Notes: generated from the sequence alone by a model not told the origin. Positions 27,785 to 37,585 are shown, counted from the stretch's first letter. The stretch is 64,000 bases of DNA from Massilibacteroides vaginae (GCF_900178525.1 NZ_FXDJ01000009.1:704263-768262); one strand, 5' to 3'. A program made the numbers and translations.

Positions 27785-29423
27785 AAGTCATTTGTTCTCC
27801 CCAGTTTAAGTTTACTATCCGATCGGCAACAGTATCAAACATCTTCTCGTGCGAAGCAACGATCACCAATTGGCTTTCGGCCAACTTCATTATTTGTGGA
27901 AGAATGATGCCGACTGTATCGGTGTCTAAATTTGCCGTCGGTTCATCCAGAATAGCGATTGGTCGTGGGTGCATCAGCATACGGGCAAGGGTGACTAATT
28001 GTTTTTCACCACCCGAAAGCTGTTTGCCGTTGTGGCTTAAAGTTGTTTGCCAGCCGTCTTCCTTTTTGTTTAGTATCTTATCTAAGAATGCAGGATAGTT
28101 GTTGTTCTTATCTGTGTCTTTTTCCAGAAATACGTTGTACTTCAACGTTCCATCAAAGATGAACGGAAATTGATTCATGTAAGAGGTGTTTGCCTTCAGC
28201 CATTGCCGGGACCATTCGTTCGTTTTCCCGTTGACCGACACGGTGCCTTCTTTCACGGGCAGACTCCCTGTACATATCTTCAGCAAAGTCGATTTGCCCG
28301 AACCGGATATTCCTTTCACCAATACCAACCCTTTACGGGGCAACGTAAGGTGAATATCATGCAGTACTTTTACGGGCGAATCAGGATAAGCAAAGTTCAG
28401 TCTGTCTATCTCGAATGTATCGGCTGCTTCACGGATATCGACAAAAGTCGTGGTGTTTTCGTCTTCCAACAACGGCATCACGGTTTTTGCAGAAGCAATG
28501 GCTCTGTTGCGGTCGTGATAAGCACTCACAAACTTTCGCAAATAAAAGAAGAAATAAGGAGTTATGGTGAGTAGGAACAGTGCGATTCTGAAATCGTATC
28601 CTTTGCCATAGTTCGGCCCGGCCATAATACCGAGCAGACTCATGCCGAGATAAATAGCGACCATCGCAATCGCAAGGGTAACAAAAAGTTCCAATACCGC
28701 CGAGGATAGGATAGCAACCCGCATTACGCTGGTAGTCGCGTCATTTAAAGCCTTGCTTTTTTCTGAAAGAAAACGGTACTGCGGTTTGAAATTAGCCAAA
28801 TTAACTATTTCCGCGATCGTTTGCAGGCGATTGTAAAACACTGCCGAATATTTCAGAAACAGATCAATATGTTTTTTGTGAAGCGCTTCGGCTCCTATTC
28901 CGATAATAATCATCTGCATAGGGATAACCACCAGCGAAACAAGAAGTACAAGACCTACCCATTTCTCCGTCCAAAGACAAACCACCATTAACAGCAGACT
29001 AACCAACACCGATGCCATTGCATAAGGAATAAAGAAGGCAAAATAAGGCTTCAGATCATCGCTCACCCGGGTAACGAACAGCGTGCTCGATACGGAATCT
29101 GATTTGCTGTTGTTTAATAATATCGGGTAAAGTTCTTTTTTTACCCGCCCTACAATGATATTCCCCGCGTTGTAGTTGAGCTGCGAGGCAACATGGGCGA
29201 AAATATATCTGCCCGTTAGAAATACCGATGCAATCAACAGCTGATCCGGCAAAACGAGTCCATCGTTGAGCCACGAAGCCGCAAATCCCGACAAGTACCA
29301 ACAAAAAACGACAAAACACCCCGCGCTTATCAACGTAAAAACCGAAGCCCGGATATAAGCACTCTTCGCTTCAACAATCCTTTTATTTAACCAGCGCGAA
29401 GCACTTTTCTCATTTTCCTCCAT
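27777..29423 (-). CDS. cydD: ABC exporter half-transporter, CydD-like
   Basis: This 548-residue half-transporter has N-terminal membrane domain (VFTLISAGCFVVFCWYLSG, then five more helices). The ATPase has Walker A KGISGSGKSTLLK, signature QLSGGEKQLVTLAR, Walker B IAILDEPTANLD, and the H-loop ASHEK. Pairs with the CydC-like gene that overlaps its 3' end. Probable thiol exporter supporting cytochrome bd and periplasmic redox balance; a different heterodimeric exporter cannot be excluded. Divergent from the peptidase gene across a 330-bp gap. Confidence 0.75.
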   Translation of the reverse strand: MEENEKSASRWLNKRIVEAKSAYIRASVFTLISAGCFVVFCWYLSGFAASWLNDGLVLPDQLLIASVFLTGRYIFAHVASQLNYNAGNIIVGRVKKELYPILLNNSKSDSVSSTLFVTRVSDDLKPYFAFFIPYAMASVLVSLLLMVVCLWTEKWVGLVLLVSLVVIPMQMIIIGIGAEALHKKHIDLFLKYSAVFYNRLQTIAEIVNLANFKPQYRFLSEKSKALNDATTSVMRVAILSSAVLELFVTLAIAMVAIYLGMSLLGIMAGPNYGKGYDFRIALFLLTITPYFFFYLRKFVSAYHDRNRAIASAKTVMPLLEDENTTTFVDIREAADTFEIDRLNFAYPDSPVKVLHDIHLTLPRKGLVLVKGISGSGKSTLLKICTGSLPVKEGTVSVNGKTNEWSRQWLKANTSYMNQFPFIFDGTLKYNVFLEKDTDKNNNYPAFLDKILNKKEDGWQTTLSHNGKQLSGGEKQLVTLARMLMHPRPIAILDEPTANLDTDTVGIILPQIMKLAESQLVIVASHEKMFDTVADRIVNLNWGEQMTYE

Positions 29424-29753
29424 TGAGTATAGCTTAAATTAAAACCTCATCCCTCACAAACAAAGATAAGTATTTATATAAACAATTCCCGAACAAAAAG
29501 TTCTCACAACTTCTGCAGAACTCAGATTAACAAAGAGAGCTCAACATAAAGAGAGACCCCTCCCCACCCGATTACGCGATTTGCTTTCATAATAGTATAT
29601 CTTTTCGGTTAAAAAAGGATGATGCGGGGTAAAATGATGTGGGAAAGACGTGACAGTGCGGAAATTATTGCTTAGATTTGCGCTGAATTTCATTTGTTTA
29701 ACTATAGAATATAAGGGAATGTCGTTTTGTGGGCATCACCTTCGCTTAACTGT
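29424..29753. other. Intergenic region between cydD and the peptidase gene
   Basis: About 330 bp without a gene. It holds a candidate plus-strand -7 box TAGATTTG at 29673-29680 for the downstream peptidase. Otherwise I see nothing distinctive: no repeat copy, RNA gene or clear operator. Confidence 0.5.
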
Positions 29754-30839
29754 ATGTGTAAATTAATCAAAACCTCGATTTTTATCTTGTCTTTGTGCTT
29801 GTTTTTCTCCGGATGCACTAAAGAGGATGAGGAACCAAAGGAGACTATACGAACTGTTCTTTATTATATTGGGGGGGATAATAACCTGAGTGGTGAAGCG
29901 CTGCAAAAGGCCGATCAACTGAAAGATGTGGTTATTCCTAAATGCGGAAACTTGCTTATCTACCTCGATTCAAAAAACAGCAATCCCAAACTGATGAAAG
30001 TTGGCAACGGCAAACAAACTATTGTTCGTGAGTACGAAGACAGCAATTCGGCTAACGCGGACGTGTTCAAGGGTGTATTGCAGGATGTAATTGAGCTTTA
30101 TCCGGCTCCCTCGTATGGGTTGGCTGTGTTCTCGCATGCTTCCGGATGGATGCCTAATGGTACTTATGGAAATGCTGCACTTCGCTCGGTGATCATTGAC
30201 GGAGGCAATGAAATGGAAATTCCTGATTTTGCCGCCGCTATTCCCAACGGTATGTTCGATCATATCATTTTCGAGGCTTGCTTCATGGCAGGTGTCGAAG
30301 TGGCTTACGAATTGAAAGATAAAACTAAATACATTGTCGCTTCTTCGGCCGAGATCGTTTCGCCGGGCTTTACTCATGTTTATGCCAAAGCTATACCTTT
30401 TTTATTCAAAGAAGAAGCAGACCTCACCGGTTTCTGTCGCGCGATTAAGAGTGATTATGAACAGCGTGAAGAGGACGTCAATTCACTGACACTTAGCCTC
30501 ATCAGCACGCGTGAGATTGATGGTATTCTGGACGCATTACGTGGTACGAATGTAACCCCGGACATTTCATCACAAAGCTTTAGCCGCTACGGCAATTCCC
30601 TCTTCTTCGATCTTTGCGACGGCTACAAAACGTTGCCTGCCGATAAACAAGCCATGCTGCAAGCCGCTACCGAAGCGTGTGTAATCTGGAAATCGGCTAC
30701 CGACCACTTTATGCTGCCCAAACATGGTGGATTTAGCATACAGGCACACTCCGGACTAACCATCTACATTCCGCAAGATCGCTATCCCAACCTGAACAGA
30801 AGTTACAGCTTATTAGAATGGAATAAAAAGATAAATTAA
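29754..30839 (+). CDS. Clostripain-related (family C11) cysteine peptidase, lipoprotein
   Basis: This is a 361-residue protein starting at ATG 29754 (MCKLIKTSIFILSL); an upstream TTG would only add residues before the signal peptide. It has a lipobox (FFSGCTKED). The caspase-like C11 fold is indicated by YYIGGDNNLSG, a catalytic His in AVFSHASGW, and a catalytic Cys in FEACFMAGVEVAYEL. C11 peptidases cleave after Arg or Lys and often self-activate. The signal suggests an envelope-anchored protease; the target is unknown. The stop codon lies inside the edge of dispersed repeat B, so the repeat supplies or abuts the last codons. Confidence 0.85.
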   Translation: MCKLIKTSIFILSLCLFFSGCTKEDEEPKETIRTVLYYIGGDNNLSGEALQKADQLKDVVIPKCGNLLIYLDSKNSNPKLMKVGNGKQTIVREYEDSNSANADVFKGVLQDVIELYPAPSYGLAVFSHASGWMPNGTYGNAALRSVIIDGGNEMEIPDFAAAIPNGMFDHIIFEACFMAGVEVAYELKDKTKYIVASSAEIVSPGFTHVYAKAIPFLFKEEADLTGFCRAIKSDYEQREEDVNSLTLSLISTREIDGILDALRGTNVTPDISSQSFSRYGNSLFFDLCDGYKTLPADKQAMLQAATEACVIWKSATDHFMLPKHGGFSIQAHSGLTIYIPQDRYPNLNRSYSLLEWNKKIN

Positions 30840-31038
30840 CAATTCAAACTCAGGCTTAAAACAGCGGCTTTTTTTCATAATACTATGTATTTGAAAATAT
30901 ATCCTTTATTTTTCAAAAAATATCCTTTATTTTTGGGAAAATAACCTTTATGTTTTTCAATATCTTCAATGTGCTGATTATCAACAACATAAAAGACAGC
31001 TCCAAAAACTGAAATCCAAGTCCTGTTTTTAACTTAAA
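30836..31038 (+). repeat. Dispersed AT-rich repeat family, copy B
   Basis: Noncoding. It begins with the shared edge ATTAACAATTCAA, which overlaps the peptidase stop codon. Then come GGCTTTTTTTCATAATACTAT, units ATATATCCTTTAT and AATATCCTTTAT, AATAACCTTTAT, and the conserved tail TGCTGATTATCAACAAC...TTTTTAACTTAAA. Units are all in one direction here, unlike copy A. Confidence 0.75.
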
Positions 31039-31112
31039 TTCACAAACAACAAACCCCACCTCCTCCGGAATAATATAGCACACAAAATTACCGAAAATAG
31101 GGAATGTGTCTT

Positions 31113-31120
31113 TATATTTG
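31113..31120 (+). promoter_or_regulatory. -7 promoter box deciding the start of response regulator 2
   Basis: TATATTTG is a perfect TAnnTTTG match only 7 bp before ATG 31128. An upstream in-frame ATG (31104) would lie inside the promoter, so 31128 is the real start and the mRNA is almost leaderless. Confidence 0.6.
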
Positions 31121-31127
31121 CAGTACT

Positions 31128-31790
31128 ATGCGGCATATCCTTATCATAGAAGACGAACCCGGAATCTATAACTTTCTGAAACAAGGGTTGGAGGAGGAAG
31201 GTTATAAGATTTCTATTGCTCCTGATGGAAAGCAGGGTGTAGCGCTTTTCCAATCGGAAACACCAAACTTGGTTTTGCTGGACTGGATGCTGCCAAAGAT
31301 GACCGGCTTAGAAGTTTGCAGAGTTATTCGTGAAAAAGATAAGGAAACACCCATTTTGTTTTTAACGGCAAAAGACACTGTGCAGGAAACAATAGAAGGA
31401 CTGCAAGCAGGTGCTAACGATTATATCAAAAAGCCGTTTAGCTTCGACGAGCTATTGGAAAGGATAAAGATACATTTCCGTAATAAAGAGCAATCTATCC
31501 TTACACTGGGCAATATTATGCTGAATTTAAAAACGTATGAGGTTAAAATGGATTCTTCGGATATCCCCCTGACTCAGCGTGAGTTTGAACTGCTTGAGTT
31601 TCTGGTTCGTAATAAAGGCTGTGTCTGCAAAAGAGAGGAGATCATAGAAAAAGTATGGGGAATTAATTTTGAATACGACACGGGGGTTATTGATGTATTT
31701 ATCAATGCCATACGCAAGAAACTAAATTTAGATAAGGACAATGGATACATTAAAACCGTGCGCGGTGTAGGGTATATAGCCAATATATAG
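31128..31790 (+). CDS. OmpR-family response regulator of efflux system 2
   Basis: This 220-residue regulator has a receiver with Glu8-Asp9 pocket, Asp52 in LVLLDWMLPKMTG, and the KPF lysine in NDYIKKPF. The winged helix has PLTQREFELLEFLVRNKG and the terminal VRGVGYIANI. Start chosen from the promoter position (see 31113). The kinase follows after 3 bp. Likely target: the AATCTTAAGC direct repeat before the pump gene. Confidence 0.95.
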   Translation: MRHILIIEDEPGIYNFLKQGLEEEGYKISIAPDGKQGVALFQSETPNLVLLDWMLPKMTGLEVCRVIREKDKETPILFLTAKDTVQETIEGLQAGANDYIKKPFSFDELLERIKIHFRNKEQSILTLGNIMLNLKTYEVKMDSSDIPLTQREFELLEFLVRNKGCVCKREEIIEKVWGINFEYDTGVIDVFINAIRKKLNLDKDNGYIKTVRGVGYIANI

Positions 31791-31793
31791 TAT

Positions 31794-33179
31794 ATGAAGA
31801 ATTTTTCTTTCAGAAACAGAATAGCGCTAAACTATATAATCACTACGGCATTGCTGATTGGGATTGTATTTGCTACCATTTTTATAGTGGTAAAAATCAG
31901 CGTATCCGGTCATCTGAACGAAGATCTCCGCCGTGAAGCAGACCGCCATTCGCAGGAAGTAGAAGTGAAAAACGGAACTATAGCCTTGAAAAGTCATAAG
32001 GAATGGATGGAACGCGAACATAATACAGTAGGCGTAGACCCCGTATTCATTGAATTTCTGGATATTGATGAAACCCTGATCGACAAATCTCCTAACCTCA
32101 AAGATACCAATTTGCAATACGACCCTGACCAGAAAGACAATGAGTTCTTCAACGGAGAGCTTGCCGAAAAAAGAATCAGACAGGTGCAAGTGCCTATTCT
32201 GGATGATTCCGGGAAAAGAGTCGGACATTTATTGGTTGCAGTAGCCCGTGAAGGTTCAGAAGTGGTTTTGGAAACGTTGCAACGCATTCTCCTACTTACG
32301 TACCCTATTTTTCTTGTCATTTTGTTTTTCGTGGCTCGATTTATTGCCGGAAGGAGCATTAAACCCATTAACGATATTATTGATACGTCAAATAACATCA
32401 CACGAGACAACCTCACCGAACGCATCCCGCTGCCTCACAACATGGATGAGCTATATATCCTTTCGGATACGATCAACCAACTTCTCGATCGAATAGAGAA
32501 AACCATAGAACGTGAGAAGTCTTTTACCACCTATGCTTCGCATGAGTTTCGCACGCCATTGGCCGTATTGAAAGGAACACTTGAAGTGCTTATACGCAAA
32601 CCTCGCCGGCAGGAAGAGTATGAAGAAAAAGTAAAATACTGCATTAATGAAGTAGACCGTTTAAATCATTTAGTGGATGAATTGCTAATTCTTACCCGCT
32701 ATGAAAACATGAAACAGTCTTTGAAAATGGTAGACGCGAATATTAAAACAATTATTGACGACAATTTAAGGTATATCGATAGAAGCATACAACAGAAAGA
32801 TATTCAAATCAAGACGATTATATCGCCCGAAATTGTTTATCTGAAAACTGACAGCTATTTGTTTTCCACCATTATAAACAATATACTATCCAACGCAGTG
32901 AAATATTCTCATCAGCATGGAGAGGTGGAAATAAATGTGAGCAATGAAGGTAATGTTATGTATTGTGAAGTAAAAGATAACGGTCCGGGTATTTCTGAAC
33001 AGGATTTAAAGAAAATTTTCGATAAATTCTATCGCTCCTCAGACCATTCCGATATTAAGGGATTTGGCTTGGGATTACCTATTGTAAAAAGATTCTGCTC
33101 CCTATTAAATATCAGGATCGACATAACGAGCAAAGAGGGGGCAGGAACTACTGTCAGACTGCAAATACCCCAATCTTAA
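31794..33179 (+). CDS. Membrane sensor histidine kinase of efflux system 2
   Basis: This 461-residue kinase has membrane helices near 13-35 and 165-185, a periplasmic sensor of about 130 residues, HAMP, HisKA with FTTYASHEFRTPLAVLKGT, and HATPase with IINNILSNAVKYS, VKDNGPGI and GFGLGLPIVKRF. Complete catalytic boxes. Its stop codon lies within the first copy of the direct repeat that controls the next operon, so regulator gene and operator overlap. Confidence 0.94.
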   Translation: MKNFSFRNRIALNYIITTALLIGIVFATIFIVVKISVSGHLNEDLRREADRHSQEVEVKNGTIALKSHKEWMEREHNTVGVDPVFIEFLDIDETLIDKSPNLKDTNLQYDPDQKDNEFFNGELAEKRIRQVQVPILDDSGKRVGHLLVAVAREGSEVVLETLQRILLLTYPIFLVILFFVARFIAGRSIKPINDIIDTSNNITRDNLTERIPLPHNMDELYILSDTINQLLDRIEKTIEREKSFTTYASHEFRTPLAVLKGTLEVLIRKPRRQEEYEEKVKYCINEVDRLNHLVDELLILTRYENMKQSLKMVDANIKTIIDDNLRYIDRSIQQKDIQIKTIISPEIVYLKTDSYLFSTIINNILSNAVKYSHQHGEVEINVSNEGNVMYCEVKDNGPGISEQDLKKIFDKFYRSSDHSDIKGFGLGLPIVKRFCSLLNIRIDITSKEGAGTTVRLQIPQS

Positions 33180-33192
33180 GCAAATCTTAAGC
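33172..33192 (+). promoter_or_regulatory. Direct repeat AATCTTAAGC, candidate response-regulator operator of efflux operon 2
   Basis: AATCTTAAGC occurs at 33172-33181 and 33183-33192, exactly 11 bp apart, ending 20 bp before the -7 box at 33213. This is the geometry of OmpR-type sites overlapping the -35 region. The first copy contains the kinase stop codon. Confidence 0.6.
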
Positions 33193-33212
33193 AACTCCAT
33201 TTAACATCTTCC

Positions 33213-33220
33213 TATTTTTG
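33213..33220 (+). promoter_or_regulatory. Candidate -7 box of efflux operon 2
   Basis: TATTTTTG matches TAnnTTTG, 29 bp before the permease ATG. Confidence 0.5.
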
Positions 33221-33249
33221 TTTAACATAAAAACAGGTAGGAAAAGTCG

Positions 33250-36200
33250 ATGTTAGAAAAGATTATACGGTTCAGTCTCAACCGCAAGCTCATCATATTG
33301 TTATTTACGTTTGTCATATTTGCCTATGGCACTTATTCCGTATTTCATATACCAATCGGGGCGGTTCCTGATATTACCAATAATCAGGTGCAGGTTATCA
33401 CCACTTCTACCAATCTTTCCACCGAAGATATAGAGCAATTTATCACCTATCCCATCGAGATGGAGATGGCCAACTTGCCCGGCGTACAGGAGATTCGTTC
33501 TGTTTCTAAGTTCGGACTGTCTGTAGTAACAATTGTTTTCGATGAAAGCATGGGAACTTATCTGCCCCGCCAATTGATAGCCGAGAAGATAAAAACCGCA
33601 TCCGAACTTATTCCCGAAGGTTTCGGTTCGCCCGAAATGGGTCCTATATCCACCGGTTTGGGCGAAATCTACCAATATATACTTGATGTAAAACCCGAAT
33701 ACAAAGACAGATACTCTGTTACAGACCTGCGCACCATACAAGACTGGATCGTAAAAAGGCAACTTTCGGGCATCCCGGGGGTAGTCGAAATCAATACTTG
33801 GGGAGGATACCTCAAACAATACGAAGTAGCGATTAACCCCTCCCGGCTGAAAGCAATGTCCATAACAACGGGCGACATAGTTACCGCATTGGAGAAAAAC
33901 AACAGCATTGCAGGCGGTGCATACATCGAAAAGGTCAATCAGAGCTATTTTATTCGTGGAGAAGGGAAGATAAGCTCAATCGAGGATATTGAAAGTATAA
34001 TCGTCAAGAATGTGGATGGAATCCCTGTTCTTGTTAAAGATATTGCTACCGTTCATTTCGGTAGTGCCAACCGCTTCGGTGCAATTACCGGCAACGGAGA
34101 AGGCGAAAAGGTGCTCGGTCAGGTAATGATGCTCAAAGGGGCCGACTCGAAAGAAACCATCAATGCCGTAAAAGAGCGTGTAGCAGAGGTGCAAAAATCA
34201 CTTCCCGAAGGTGTATATATTAATGCGTTTTTAGAGCGAAGCGAGTTAGTGGCAAAAACGACTTTCACCGTTACCGAAAATCTTATATTGGGCTGTCTGA
34301 TCGTTATATTTGTGGTTGTACTCTTACTGGGTAATATCCGATCAGGACTTGTGGTTGCATCCGTTATACCTCTTTCCTTGTTATTTGCGATCTCCTTGAT
34401 GCGGATTTTTGGGATAGACGCCAACCTGATGAGTCTGGGTGCAATCGACTTCGGAATTATTATAGATGGTGCGGTTATTATTGTAGAATATGTATCGGCA
34501 CAAATGACCGCCAATGCTTCAAAAATAAATCTCCTGCCTGTATCCGACCGAAAAAGGGAAATAGACAGAATAACACTGGGAAGTTCGTCTACCATGATGA
34601 ATTCCGCCATTTTCGGACAATTGATTATTCTGATTGTGTTTATTCCCATCCTATCTCTTTCGGGAGTAGAAGGAAAAATGTTTCGTCCGATGGCACTCAC
34701 ATTTGGTTTTGCGCTTATCGGAGCTATGCTGCTCTGTTTAACCTATGTTCCGGTAGCATCCTCTTTATTGATAAAACCGCAGCTGCAAAAGAGAAACGGG
34801 ATAACCGTCAGCATCATGCGATTATTAACCAAATGTTATTTACCCGCCATCACATGGGCACTGAAGCATACAAAGGCGACACTGGCAAGTGCCGCTGGTT
34901 TACTTGTTTTGGCTATTCTCGTATTCTCCCGAATGGGTGGCGAATTTATACCACAGTTGGATGAAGGCGACTTCGTTATCCAACCCGTCCTAAAAACAGG
35001 AACATCTTTGGCAAAAACGATCGAAACCACCACGTTGATAGAAAAAACAATACTGAATAAATTCCCCGAAGTAGAACAGATCGTCAGCCGTATCGGTGCG
35101 GCCGAAGTACCTACCGATCCTATGTCGATGGAAGAAAGCGATATTATCGTAAAAGTAAAACCGAAAAGCGAATGGGTATCAGCAAGCACGAAAGACGAAT
35201 TAGTTGATAAAATAAAAAAAGAACTTGAAGCGACCATCCCAAATATGGAAATCGAATTTACCCAACCTATCGAGATGCGTTTCAATGAACTTATTTCGGG
35301 TACACGATCTGATGTGGCTATCAAAATATTCGGCGAAGATTTAAGCGTATTAGCTGAGAAAGCCGAACAGATAAAGCATGCAATTGCCAATGTGGAGGGT
35401 GCTGCCGATATTATTGTAGAAAAAATAGACGGATTACCACAAATGACTGTCGAGTACAACCGCACACACATAGCCCGGTATGGACTGAACATTTCGGATA
35501 TAAACGATATCGTCTCTTTATCTTTCGCCGGGACAACCGTTGGTAATGTTTTTGAAGGCGAACGCCGTTTCGATCTGGTAATCCGTTTGGAAGAAAACCT
35601 CAGGAACAATATTGATGATTTGCAAAACCTCTATGTAGCGCTTCCCGATGGCAGACAGATTCCTTTGCGCGAACTGGCGAAGATAGAATACACCGAAGGA
35701 CCGGCCAAAATATCCCGCGATGACACCAAACGTCGTGTTGTAATAGGAGTAAACGTGCGTGGTCGTGACATGGAAAGTGTTGTGAAAGACGTTTCTACGA
35801 TTATCAATGAAAAGATTAATTTACCTCCCGGATATACGGTAACCTATGGCGGACAGTTCGAGAATATGCAAAATGCGCTTACCCGGCTTAAAATAGCTGT
35901 GCCTGTCGCTTTGTGCCTCATCTTTGTGCTACTGTATTTTGCTTTTGGTTCGATAAGGGAAACCATGCTTGTCTTTACTGCCATACCGCTATCGGCTGTA
36001 GGAGGTGTATTACTGCTCTGGCTACGGGGAATGCCTTTCAGCATTTCGGCAGGAGTTGGCTTTATCGCTCTGTTCGGTATCGCCGTATTAAACGGAATTG
36101 TATTGGTAGAACACCTGAAAGTGCTGAAAAATAAAGGCATGAAGAATATAGATGTGCTGATACTGAAAGGGACTACCGACAGACTTCGCCCTGTAACACT

Positions 36201-36393
36201 AACTGCCGCCGCCGCTGCACTTGGTTTTCTTCCGATGGCCATTTCTTCTTCGGCAGGAGCAGAAGTACAACGCCCTCTGGCAACGGTAGTTATCGGTGGA
36301 TTATTTACAGCCACCCTGCTCACGATGGTAGTTTTGCCTATACTTTTCAAAGTGTTTGACAAAAATCTGACAAAAGATGAAGACGATATTTAA
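33250..36393 (+). CDS. Heavy-metal-type RND efflux permease (CzcA/CusA family)
   Basis: This 1047-residue RND antiporter has the first helix LIILLFTFVIFAYGTYSV, the porter-domain start ITYPIEMEMANLPGVQEIRS, and the helix-4 motif IDFGIIIDGAVIIVE. Asp400, Asp406 and Glu413 match the CzcA-type proton/cation relay. The second periplasmic loop has FIPQLDEGDFVIQPVLKTG, and the C-terminal half has FGSIRETMLVFTAIPLSAVGG. The motif places it with divalent-cation (Zn/Co/Ni/Cd) pumps rather than Cu/Ag ones, although metal choice is only inferred. Its 3' end overlaps the TolC-family gene by 17 bp. Order here is A-C-B, unlike system 1. Confidence 0.95.
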   Translation: MLEKIIRFSLNRKLIILLFTFVIFAYGTYSVFHIPIGAVPDITNNQVQVITTSTNLSTEDIEQFITYPIEMEMANLPGVQEIRSVSKFGLSVVTIVFDESMGTYLPRQLIAEKIKTASELIPEGFGSPEMGPISTGLGEIYQYILDVKPEYKDRYSVTDLRTIQDWIVKRQLSGIPGVVEINTWGGYLKQYEVAINPSRLKAMSITTGDIVTALEKNNSIAGGAYIEKVNQSYFIRGEGKISSIEDIESIIVKNVDGIPVLVKDIATVHFGSANRFGAITGNGEGEKVLGQVMMLKGADSKETINAVKERVAEVQKSLPEGVYINAFLERSELVAKTTFTVTENLILGCLIVIFVVVLLLGNIRSGLVVASVIPLSLLFAISLMRIFGIDANLMSLGAIDFGIIIDGAVIIVEYVSAQMTANASKINLLPVSDRKREIDRITLGSSSTMMNSAIFGQLIILIVFIPILSLSGVEGKMFRPMALTFGFALIGAMLLCLTYVPVASSLLIKPQLQKRNGITVSIMRLLTKCYLPAITWALKHTKATLASAAGLLVLAILVFSRMGGEFIPQLDEGDFVIQPVLKTGTSLAKTIETTTLIEKTILNKFPEVEQIVSRIGAAEVPTDPMSMEESDIIVKVKPKSEWVSASTKDELVDKIKKELEATIPNMEIEFTQPIEMRFNELISGTRSDVAIKIFGEDLSVLAEKAEQIKHAIANVEGAADIIVEKIDGLPQMTVEYNRTHIARYGLNISDINDIVSLSFAGTTVGNVFEGERRFDLVIRLEENLRNNIDDLQNLYVALPDGRQIPLRELAKIEYTEGPAKISRDDTKRRVVIGVNVRGRDMESVVKDVSTIINEKINLPPGYTVTYGGQFENMQNALTRLKIAVPVALCLIFVLLYFAFGSIRETMLVFTAIPLSAVGGVLLLWLRGMPFSISAGVGFIALFGIAVLNGIVLVEHLKVLKNKGMKNIDVLILKGTTDRLRPVTLTAAAAALGFLPMAISSSAGAEVQRPLATVVIGGLFTATLLTMVVLPILFKVFDKNLTKDEDDI

Positions 36394-37582
36394 AAACATA
36401 GTGCTCGGATGTGTATTGGCTTTTAGCACGGCAATTTATTCGCAAAACAATAATCCCGAACTAAACAGGCTGATTGAAACAGCAATTACGAATAACAAGG
36501 AGTTAAGCTCGTATCAATTGCAGACGCTGGCTTCGAAAGCAAACATCGGAACAGCTTTCGACTTCGATAAAACCTCGGTTTATTATAGCTACGACGAAAA
36601 CAATATAGCCCCGAACAATAAAGCCCTACGGGTATTTGGAGTAGAACAGACTTTTTCGTTCCCTACTGTATATGGTGCCAAACGCAGTGTAAACAAATCG
36701 CAATGGGAGCAAAACAAAGCTTTATTCGAAATACAAAAGAATAAACTCATACTTGCTATTTCGCTGGTATATGAGCAGATTGTGTATACACAAAATAAGG
36801 AGAAGCTATACATTCAATTAGATAGTCTCTACTCGGCTTTTTCGAAAGCAGGAAGCCGTAAGTTCGAATTGGGCGAATCTAATTACCTGGAAAAAATAAC
36901 GGCAGAAGCTAAATCAAAACAGATATATACTACACTGATTCAATTGAAAAACCAAAAGCAAGCCCTTTATGAGCAAATGAAAGCATTGGTACAAAGTGAA
37001 GACGACTTACAGATATCAGACAATCAATTGAGTTTATTGTATCTCGAAAATGTTAGCATAGGCAAAGAATTGCAGAAAAATTACCTGGAATCGATAAGCA
37101 ATACATACTCTTCTCAAATAAAGTTGCAAAATCAAAACTGGCTTCCCGATTTGAGTGTAGAATTGTTTTCAGGAACCAACAAAGGGCTGGGATACAGGCA
37201 AAGCGGCTTTCAGATAGGCATAGCTATTCCTTTATTTTTCAGTGGTAATGTTTCGAAACGCAAAACAGCGAAGTTGGAACAGCAAAGTTGGGAGGCCATG
37301 CAAAGCAATCGTGAAATACAAATGGAAAGTTTCTATATGCAAAAGCAAGCCGAACTAAATCAGCACAGAGAAATGATTACATATTATACAGAAAACGGAC
37401 AACTGCTTTCGAAAGAAATCATAAAAACCGCCGATATGAGCTACAAAAATGGTGAGATAGACTTTTTTCAATACATTCAGAGTATGGAGAATGCCATCAA
37501 CATAGAGTCTGATTATCTGGACAATGTGCTTTCTTACAATAAGTCTTATTTAGAGTTACATTATTTCAATTTTAACGAATAA
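36377..37582 (+). CDS. TolC-family outer-membrane efflux protein
   Basis: This 401-residue channel has a signal peptide ending near AIYSQNN. Helical-hairpin repeats are typical of outer-membrane efflux proteins, including GVEQTFSFPTVYGAKRSVNKS and LPDLSVELFSGTNKGLGYRQ followed by GIAIPLFFSGN. It starts inside the end of the permease gene (17-bp overlap) and is followed by the adaptor 3 bp later, so expression is coupled. It resembles CzcC/CusC-like partners of metal pumps in Bacteroidota. Confidence 0.9.
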   Translation: MKTIFKNIVLGCVLAFSTAIYSQNNNPELNRLIETAITNNKELSSYQLQTLASKANIGTAFDFDKTSVYYSYDENNIAPNNKALRVFGVEQTFSFPTVYGAKRSVNKSQWEQNKALFEIQKNKLILAISLVYEQIVYTQNKEKLYIQLDSLYSAFSKAGSRKFELGESNYLEKITAEAKSKQIYTTLIQLKNQKQALYEQMKALVQSEDDLQISDNQLSLLYLENVSIGKELQKNYLESISNTYSSQIKLQNQNWLPDLSVELFSGTNKGLGYRQSGFQIGIAIPLFFSGNVSKRKTAKLEQQSWEAMQSNREIQMESFYMQKQAELNQHREMITYYTENGQLLSKEIIKTADMSYKNGEIDFFQYIQSMENAINIESDYLDNVLSYNKSYLELHYFNFNE

Positions 37583-37585
37583 ACA

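Noticed and set aside
26186-29423. Multidrug or bacteriocin exporter as the identity of the ABC pair
   Set aside because: Two coupled half-transporters without peptidase domain or precursor gene fit CydDC better, although the call is kept below certainty.
34836-35609. 257-residue open frame on the minus strand inside the second RND permease gene
   Set aside because: Serine-rich antisense shadow of a clear coding region.
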